From positions 21,088,687 to 21,152,686 of the forward strand of contig LS997563.1 in assembly GCA_000469685.2 (NCBI GenBank): DNA of 64,000 nucleotides, read 5' to 3'. Source of the DNA: Haemonchus contortus (Eukaryota > Nematoda > Chromadorea > Rhabditida > Trichostrongylidae). Made by a program: the position numbers and the translations under genes. Numbering within the stretch: position 1 is the stretch's first letter; every line of letters begins with the position of its first letter. Below, one piece after another: positions 57,586 through 64,000 of the stretch. Under the pieces are notes generated by a model, which saw only the letters and a program-made list of their open reading frames with translations, did not search any database and was not told the origin of the DNA.

Positions 57586-57599
57586 CAATCGCGTTTTCC

Positions 57600-57800
57600 G
57601 AGCCCGATCTCTATAGACACTTCCTAAATAGTATCAATGACCTCATCAGAGGTGAATGGTGGTATGGACAAAGGATTCTCCCCAAATCGAGGTACTACCA
57701 TGTCGGAGGATCACGCCATCCAGAAAAATATTTTTTGTGGTCTTGGAAAAACTGATTTTTGGATCGACGACCTGCATCCAAAATGCTTCGAGAGAATCCC
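57600..57800 (-). pseudogene. Additional Penelope-like fragment
   Basis: 'ttggatcgacgacctgcatccaaaatgcttcgag' at 57,757-57,790 repeats the arm sequence at 57,243-57,275 with about 80% identity, and the minus strand reads FWMQVVDPK. It is a third, shorter piece of the same C-terminal region. Confidence 0.4.
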
Positions 57801-57839
57801 ATATCCCAACTGATGACGCTTGTAAAAGAGTAACTCAGT

Positions 57840-59565
57840 TGGAACATGCTAGAGTGGTCGGGGAGGCATTTCGCACAGTCTAGAGGCTTGGCTACGGGAC
57901 ACCGATTGTCCTAGCAGTAGCATTGCGGCCAAGAAGTGAAGATCTGAAAGAGAGCAGTTCTGACTGAAGCAACCGAAGGTGGGAAGAGCATTCGCAATGC
58001 CCGCCGGAGCTCCGTCATATATAAGACCAAGACGTCTCCCCTTCGCCGTTCTAACGAAACTGTCACTGCATCCCGAAGGGCAATGGAGGAGGTCGTCAAC
58101 GACTTCTACTCTGATTTCTTCGACAGCCACGTCTACCTGCTATCTACAGTCTTAGACAAAACGGTAACGTCGTCTCTTCAGATCTCTCTTCCGAAATTCG
58201 ACATGCGATCGCGTCGATAAGAAAAGCTACGGCATCAGTTTCGACAGGGTCGAAGCAGAACATCTAAAGAACCTTTCGCCAATCATTATCAAATCCCTGT
58301 CCCTGCTTTTCACGCGGTACCTGTCGTAATGCAAAGTGCCCACTTCGTGGAAAACTCGCGAGACCTGTTGCTGTATAAGAAAAGAGATCCATACGACATT
58401 GGCAATTATCGCACAATTTGCCTGTTGTCTGTAATCTATAAACTCTTCACGCGAGTAACAGGGTTGGCAGAATATCAGTTGAAGAACAGCCATGTGAGCA
58501 AGCAGAGTTTCGGAGAGGATTCAGTACAATCGATAACAACCACACCGTTACAAGACCCATTCAAGTATGGCGGGAGTACGAAATGCTATTATGTCTTACG
58601 TTCATCGATTTAAAGAAAGTCTTCAATACCGTCGAGACAGAAGCGGTGATTGAAGCCTTGAGCAATCAGGGAATTACTACTCAATATATATGGAATCCTC
58701 GTGAGCTCTACAACAACCTCACAACCAGTATCTCGCCATTCTACAAAGAGATCATTATTAGCATGAAGAAATGGGTTCGACAGGGTGACACCATTTCTCC
58801 CAATCTTTTCAGTGCCACTCTCGAGAACGCCATGCGTCCTATGGAGTGATAAGGCATGGAAGTAAAGGTCGGCGGCCGCTTTTCACATCACTCCGCTTTG
58901 CAGATGACATCTTGCTTATAACACCCAACTTTGAGGCTGCTGAGTTCGACAACGCTTGTGGAAAGATCGGATTACGGCTGAACTCAACGAACACGATGTT
59001 CATGCGGAACGGATTTGTACCTGATGCTCCTTTCACGCTGAATTTCTGAGTGCTCCCTAGCTCTGGAGCTGAGCAGACGGAAACGCGTGGGGAGCATTCA
59101 AGAACTTCGAGGGAGTAGCGAAGCAAAGAAGAACATCCGGTGAGAAACATCCTCACCTTTTCGAAACTGCGGCCCTTGCTGCTTTGACTAACGCCTTAGA
59201 GACTTTGACTCTACGAATCAAAATGAGCATGCTGTTGGAGTCCTTGAACGCGCTGTGGAAAGGACGATGCTATAGGTAATGAGAAAGGAAAGAGCGTAAT
59301 GCCAAGAAGTGGAAAATCATTTGGGCCTGGCACGAAATGCGATACAGTGATAACCGTTGGACCAGGAATGACTGGATCGCTCGGTACATCAAACGAACTT
59401 CAACACGGCTGCAAATGCAATTATCAGGCTTCTTCACGGAAGTTCTGAGCGGAAGGAATGTTCTGTCCCTTGTCCTTCGATCGAGTGCGATTCACTGGAC
59501 TACCTGGCTCGCGACAGGGACGAATGGAGACTTCACGGCTCAAGGAAATCTACAATCAAAGGGGT
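57840..59565 (+). pseudogene. RTE-type reverse transcriptase, decayed fragment 4
   Basis: Plus-strand pieces in order are ASRRAMEEVVNDFYSDFFDSHV (the linker before RT, about 58,070-58,130) and IGNYRTICLLSVIYKLFTRV (58,400). Motif A is FIDLKKVFNTVETEAV (58,605; second D lost to N). KKWVRQGDTISP (58,770), LRFADDILLITP (58,890, intact FADD) and NRWTRNDWIARYIKRT (59,350) follow. RTE elements normally begin with an APE endonuclease, which is missing. It lies exactly between the two inverted Penelope arms. Frameshifts and stops show it is dead. Confidence 0.8.
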
Positions 59566-59569
59566 GACA

Positions 59570-60300
59570 GGTGTTACAGGTGTAAACGTACCACCTTTGA
59601 ATATAAAGAAGCGCCTGGTTCGGAAGGTACTATACGATCGCCTATGTACAACCTCGGACTGTGTGTTCTGCCCAGCTGGCAAGGAGGGCTATTGCACCAT
59701 CTCTGGTGTGATCCACAAGACTACTTGCTCTAACTGTTGTGATGAGTATTTTGGCGAAACGGCAAGACCACGAGAGAATTAATGGGCACGTAGGTGGTAT
59801 GGAGCCATTGAAATAGTCTACTGCCCTGGGCATTCACCGAATTCGAAAGCGCCACGGAGGCGTTTCGAAGTCACCGTAGAGGTGGTGGCACAGAAATCGC
59901 AATTATGCGCGCGTTAAACCCTCGAGGCATTTTGGATACAGGTCACCGATCCAAAAAATGGACCGTAGTGAAGAATGCATCGCAGTCACGCTGGAGCTGC
60001 GGCCTTATATAAAGTTGGCCTTCCCGCAGAAACGTTGATTGAAGTGCTACCCCAGCTGACCCTGGTCGATTGGTAGCATCAGTTGCTGGGGGGCTTCGAG
60101 GATACCGCAAAGCTATGGTGAGTGACTCTCCTGTGATCCTGCGAGTACCGGGGGTTTCGAACTTCAGGGGAGCAGTGGAGACGGATAGTCATAAACAGAT
60201 GTGATCCTTTCAGGCTCTGAAGAAGGCGTCTCCGCCGAATCGTCGGCCTAGTAACGCTTATTCACAAACCTCGTGAAGAATTCAAGAAAACACAATTATT
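59570..60300 (+). pseudogene. Penelope-like element 3' end, GIY-YIG domain, right arm
   Basis: The plus strand reads KKRLVRKVLYDRLCTTSDC, then CPAGKEGYCTISGVIHKTTC (GIY) and CCDEYFGETARP (YIG equivalent, EYFGET). After a frameshift it continues PSRHFGYRSPIQKMDRSEEC and VTLELRPYIKLAFPQ. This is the better preserved of the two arms. The hammerhead-like motif lies ~160 bp downstream of the coding end. The RT part is absent. The whole arm is the inverse of 56,868-57,585. Confidence 0.68.
60213..60248 (+). ncRNA. Hammerhead-like motif, right Penelope end
   Basis: GGCT-CTGAAGAA-GGCG-TCTC-CGCC-GAAT-CGTC-GGCC. Stem II is intact and stem I keeps pairing through a U-G wobble (GGCT/GGCC). GAAA has become GAAT, which should abolish cleavage in this copy. 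Confidence 0.45.
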
Positions 60301-60524
60301 CCAGTAATATAGCAAATGTGTTGGAAAAACATTAGGATTACAAAGAGGACTGAGAAGCGGCGATCGAAGCGAAGTTAGCTAACACATGTAACACAAACCT
60401 TATTTATTTATACGCTTATACGTATAATTTCGGAATTATCGCGGAACCAGCGATTTTTCACTCTTCGGTTCACTGATTGGGTGGGTGGTCAAAAGGGGGG
60501 ATCACGCTTGGGATCGAACCCCGC

Positions 60525-60845
60525 GGTGGTGATTCGTGTACCATTGCGTACAACACGCGGTAACGGGGCGAATCGACGGCTTCCTTCTTTTTTGTCGTAC
60601 TTGAGTTGATTTTGTTGTTTTTTGGGTAATCAAACCTTTATCAACAAAAAAAGAAAATGCGAACTTCAGCGGTGAGTAACAACTAACACCAAAGAAGATG
60701 AGGTCAATAGGAGATCATAAAAAGCTTTAGCACCTGGAGCAGAGTAAGATGCCAATGACAAGGTAGGAGTACAACAAAATAACTAGGAAACCTAGAAACA
60801 ACAACTGAGATTAATATGTGGTAAAATACATTAAAACAACTGAAG
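60525..60845. repeat. Inverted-repeat arm, left (partner 62,148-62,435)
   Basis: It matches the inverse of 62,148-62,435 throughout: 'gattcgtgtaccattgcgtacaacac', 'gaagatgaggtcaataggagatcataaaa', 'aagtaagatgccaatgacaag' and 'actgagattaatatg'. Its outer end, read on the minus strand, resembles a tRNA: GTACGCAATGGTA then GGGGTTCGATCCC (60,505-60,560). Confidence 0.75.
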
Positions 60846-60917
60846 ATCACTGAAATTGCTAGCGATTGCAAAGATCGCAAGGTTGCACTGTAGAGAAACG
60901 TATCGCAATTTCGCAAA

Positions 60918-60987
60918 AGTATATAAATATGTATATATATATATATATTAGGTATATATCTTATATATATTTATATATAAATATATA
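60918..60987. repeat. TA-rich microsatellite
   Basis: Imperfect (TA)n runs up to the TA target of the mariner that starts at 60,988. Confidence 0.8.
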
Positions 60988-62140
60988 TTAGGTGTGCGCA
61001 TTGATTTCCGCCGTTTTTTGTGTGCAAAAACATAATTATTGCAAAATTAAAGCCAAATGTACCTTAAAAAATGTATTGCCAATCGTTATCTACAACTTCA
61101 CGGTACCTTTCTGATATCTTGTTGGCTCCGCATCTGAAAGTCTTCATCTTTTGAGGCAATCCAGTCATCCACCTATTTTCGTACTTGTTCTGCATTCCGT
61201 AAGAGTTTATCTGCCAAACTAAATTGCGTTAATAGGACCGGAATAGGTGGTATCCGGAGAGCGGGCTGATCACATCCAACAACTGCACTTTTTCTAAAGA
61301 CATCCTTCGCAACATGGGGTCTGGCATGCTAGTGGTGGAGCAGCATCTCATGATATTTTCTTGCGATTAACGGCCGCTTTTAAGTGAGAGCATCCTACGA
61401 ACTGACAAGTTGGTGTTCGTAGCGATCAGAAGTTCGGGTCGGGCTCAGCATCTCATAGTACACAACACCTTTTGATCTCACCACCTAATGCACACAAAAC
61501 AATACTTTTTGCTTTCCGCTTTCGTTGCAAACTCTCGAGTGAAGAGAAACCATCTCTGCAGGTTCGTTCAGATAGAGCTTGTCCTCCATAGGTATCGAGA
61601 AGGATCCAGTGGGCTTTACTGCCAGTTTCTTGAAATCAAAAAGCAGGAGAAGGCCTCCCTGGGAAAACGGTTCATATCGTTCCATAACCAATCAGTCTGA
61701 AAGCAACGGGATTTTGGGGTAAAACTACAGTAGCGCTCAAAAGTATTCGGCCAAATGCTTCTTCATTCGTTCCTTTTAAGTCATAACTCCTTTCCTACTG
61801 CGTCTAATCGAGCGAAATTTCGATACGTGTAGCATTGGTGTAGTGTGAATATGTACCACTATTAACCTGCAATCTGATCATGTTCCAGATATCCAAAAGG
61901 GCTTTAACAAAAAATCAACTGGAAATACGAATGATGGTCCTAGGAGTCCTTTCCTTCCTGCCGTGTCTTAAGTGTAAGCGCTAATGTCGAATCAAAGCTT
62001 CATGCGATTTGCTCCACTAGGAAAAAAGTTACTGCAAGTTAAAATTGGCCGAATACTTTTGAGCGCTACTGCATCTGTCTGCACTTGAGTAGGGAGCCTA
62101 TACCCTATTTTACAGATTTTGACAGGTTTCACCGGTTCAC
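60988..62140 (-). mobile_element. Mariner, second copy of the 25.1-kb family, interrupted by a MITE
   Basis: The left TIR TTAGGTGTGCGCATTGATTT follows TA at 60,986. The minus strand has the same C-terminal transposase remains as 25,091-25,988, including the segment before the second catalytic region. Flanking blocks 'gcaacgggattttgggg' and 'attttacagattttgacaggt' are shared with the 25-kb copy on either side of the MITE. The right TIR is missing because homology stops where the inverted arm begins (~62,145). Confidence 0.75.
61726..62073. mobile_element. 348-bp Tc1/mariner-type MITE inside a mariner
   Basis: Ends TACAGTAGCGCTCAAAAGTA... are inverted repeats of about 29 bp with one mismatch (the right terminal TA is CA). 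The interior is non-coding. Comparison with the 25.1-kb mariner, which lacks it at the same place, shows a clean insertion. Confidence 0.9.
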
Positions 62141-62147
62141 CTTTAAA

Positions 62148-62435
62148 ATGTATTTTATAGCATATTAATCTCGGTTATTGTTTCTAGGTGTTTCTAGTTA
62201 TTTTGTTGTACTTGTCATTGTCATCTTACTCTGATCCTGGTGCTATGACGAGCTTTTATGATCTCCTATTGACCTCATCTTCTTTGGTATTAGTTGTTAC
62301 TTACCGTTGGAGTTCGTGTTTTCTCATTTTTTAATAAGGGTTAATTACCCAAAACAACAAAATTAACTCTATCACGACAAAAAAGGAAAGAAGCCGTCGA
62401 TTTGCCTCGTTACCGGGTGTTGTACACAGTGGTAC
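62148..62435. repeat. Inverted-repeat arm, right (partner 60,525-60,845)
   Basis: This is the inverse of the left arm, with a comparable tRNA-like outer end (GTACACAGTGGTACACG near 62,422-62,440). The two arms enclose the mariner plus MITE. Confidence 0.75.
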
Positions 62436-62468
62436 ACGAATCACTACCATGCTCACCACCAACTGTAT

Positions 62469-62745
62469 TGTCATCATGCAAGCTGCTACATCGAGCTTCG
62501 TATGCATCCTCTTATCTGGCCCATTGCATTTTTTGTATCCTTCAACCCCTTTTTGCAAATTGTCGTCATGCAAGAGGCTACATCGACTTCTGCTCGTATA
62601 CTCTCAGCTAGCTCAACTCATTTTTCCGTCTTTTTTTCGTACTGTCATCATGTGAGATGCTACATCGAGCTCGTCCCTCATATCATACTCTTACCCAGCC
62701 GATCGCATTTTTCATATCCTCCTATCGTTTTTTCGTTTTGCTATC
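62469..62745 (+). repeat. Degenerate tandem repeat, ~90-bp units
   Basis: Three units start with 'tgtcatcatgcaagctgctacatcgagc' or variants at about 62,469, 62,562 and 62,644, each ending in a 'catttttc.tatcctcc...ttttt' pyrimidine stretch. A partial fourth begins at about 62,741. It lies upstream of the open frame at 63,250. Confidence 0.65.
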
Positions 62746-63249
62746 AGGCAACATGCCACTCTGTGTCTGTCCATTGTGCGCTGCTTCGTATCTGCTCGTT
62801 TTTGCGTACTTAGTTCAAATTAACGACGTTTAAATTATGCACATCTCTCATGCATTTGAGCGATTAATTCATAGTTTAGTGCCGCACGCGCAACGAGCGA
62901 ACGTAATCAAATGCAGGATATCTGTTGATCAGTAAGACGTCGAGTGCTGATCTAGTGACGTGCAACCGAAGTCGAAGGTCTCAGTCTTGTAATTAAGACC
63001 TCAACACTGCGCTTATTGCCAGCTACCAATTTAATACTGCAAGTGCATGAATAAGCCCCAAGTTGCGCAGTGGAGCGAGCGAGCAAACTAAAAGGAAGGA
63101 TCTCAGCGACTATTGAAGATTGCGATTCAGTTTAGTGTTCAGAGGGTGTATCAACCCAGCATAGGATCAAGTTTCTATTTCGTTCTTTAAAGGAGAATCC
63201 GATCGCGCGCTTCCAATCGATTTGTGCAAAAATAGGGGCACAAAAGAAA

Positions 63250-63573
63250 ATGTCATCAGAGAAGCGCGATGGCGACTTCCACCGCACAAAGCCCCACTTG
63301 GAAAATTTTAAGGAGGCACTACCACCCCTACCAACACCTGATCCGCTGTACAACGACATGATCAAATGTTCAGTGAAACTATATATGTATATTGTTGAGC
63401 TCATTGATAACATTAGTTCTGACACCGCATACCTCCTTGACAACAATGACTCATGGCCAGTTCTAGTAAGAGAGACTCGTATCAAGGAATTGAATGTCGA
63501 AAACTATTCTCTACGTTTGAAATACTTGTTGCGAAGCCACCTCTCTCTTGTTTTCCATCAGTACCAGTCATAA
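63250..63573 (+). CDS. Unrecognised 107-aa open frame, possibly the start of a larger gene
   Basis: The frame reads MSSEKRDGDFHRTKPHLENF, then a Pro-rich patch (PPLPTPDPLY), then a helical, leucine-rich segment (SVKLYMYIVELIDNI). The frame is open upstream without another ATG. No signal peptide or known domain is visible. Composition and length suggest real coding sequence, either a host exon or the N-terminus of a retroelement gag. A downstream frame open from 63,778 to the window end is hydrophilic and acidic and could be a later part of it. Confidence 0.35.
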   Translation: MSSEKRDGDFHRTKPHLENFKEALPPLPTPDPLYNDMIKCSVKLYMYIVELIDNISSDTAYLLDNNDSWPVLVRETRIKELNVENYSLRLKYLLRSHLSLVFHQYQS

Positions 63574-63777
63574 ATCCGACGAAAGGAGTCTCCGAAAAAG
63601 CATGGGACACTCGTATGAGCCCCCTGTAATACTATTCCGGTGTTTCGGGGGAGAAGCTTCCGCTCCCCACTTTGTAAAAGGCCATCCAAAGGATCATGGA
63701 AGACTGCGAAGAAAAGATAACTGCGAAGAAAAGATAAAGGACTATATATGAAAGTAAGAGAAGTTAACGCAGAATGA

Positions 63778-64000
63778 TCGCGTTCGATAGGACCCTTCAA
63801 ACAAACATACTTGCGAATCACTCGATCAAATCATCGTCAGGCTCAACCAAATGCAACAACAACAAGCAACCCGGACGGACCCACGAAGATCTCGGAAACG
63901 GACCACGACGAAAAAGGAAACACTGAAGAATCGAACGAAATAGAACGAGTACGCAACAACATCGATCACATGGAATCGGTAGACGAGCAAGACGAAGGAA
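63778..64000 (+). CDS. Possible partial coding region running off the window
   Basis: One frame stays open for 74 codons to the edge. Its last 45 residues are rich in D, E and N (GPTKISETDHDEKGNTEESN, HMESVDEQDEG), unlike the transposon relics. No start, acceptor or domain is certain. A 17-bp direct duplication (actgcgaagaaaagata) precedes it at 63,702-63,736. Confidence 0.25.

Overview
The window looks like nuclear DNA of a repeat-rich nematode, most likely a strongylid (clade V) parasite. That placement is inferred from short-exon genes with TTTCAG acceptors directly upstream of the start codon, AATAAA poly(A) signals, and the repeat load: RTE and CR1 retrotransposons, Penelope-like fragments, many mariner/Tc1 relics and tRNA-derived SINEs. 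There are no operons, Shine-Dalgarno sites, rRNA genes or CRISPR arrays. Most of the sequence is transposon-derived and only a few segments look like host genes.

Layout: 1.5-5.8 kb is an apparently intact two-ORF CR1/Jockey-type retrotransposon. 5.8-6.4 kb is a 127-bp satellite belonging to a dispersed element that recurs at 13.0, 22.2, 27.7, 47.2 and 53.6 kb. 8.4-12.1 kb holds decayed RTE fragments. 13.7-21.1 kb holds a TIR element, a mariner relic, a Tc1 relic and a mariner-superfamily element inserted into a minisatellite. 21.5-27.4 kb carries a short-exon host gene and an 'RRE'-rich terminal exon. 25.1 kb is an internally deleted mariner. 30.0-32.8 kb is a 2.8-kb almost perfect foldback element. 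33-38 kb is a mariner graveyard. 41.8-42.2 and 54.4-54.8 kb carry two paralogous genes for secreted proline-rich proteins, both on the minus strand. 48.7-50.5 kb is another RTE pseudogene. 56.9-60.3 kb is an inverted pair of Penelope-like 3' ends (GIY-YIG domain plus a hammerhead-like motif) enclosing an RTE fragment. 60.5-62.4 kb is a second palindrome enclosing a mariner that itself contains a MITE. 62.5-64.0 kb holds a tandem repeat and the start of an unrecognised coding region that runs off the window.

The parts with a readable function are: the CR1 machinery (ORF1 nucleic-acid-binding protein plus endonuclease/reverse transcriptase); the two small secreted proteins, which share promoter, acceptor and poly(A) layout and so look like a local duplication; and the short-exon gene. 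The most unusual features are the hammerhead-like motifs, whose stem I covaries between three copies, the giant foldback, and the DINE/HINE-like modular element with an internal satellite. All assignments rest on motif reading by eye; no search was run.
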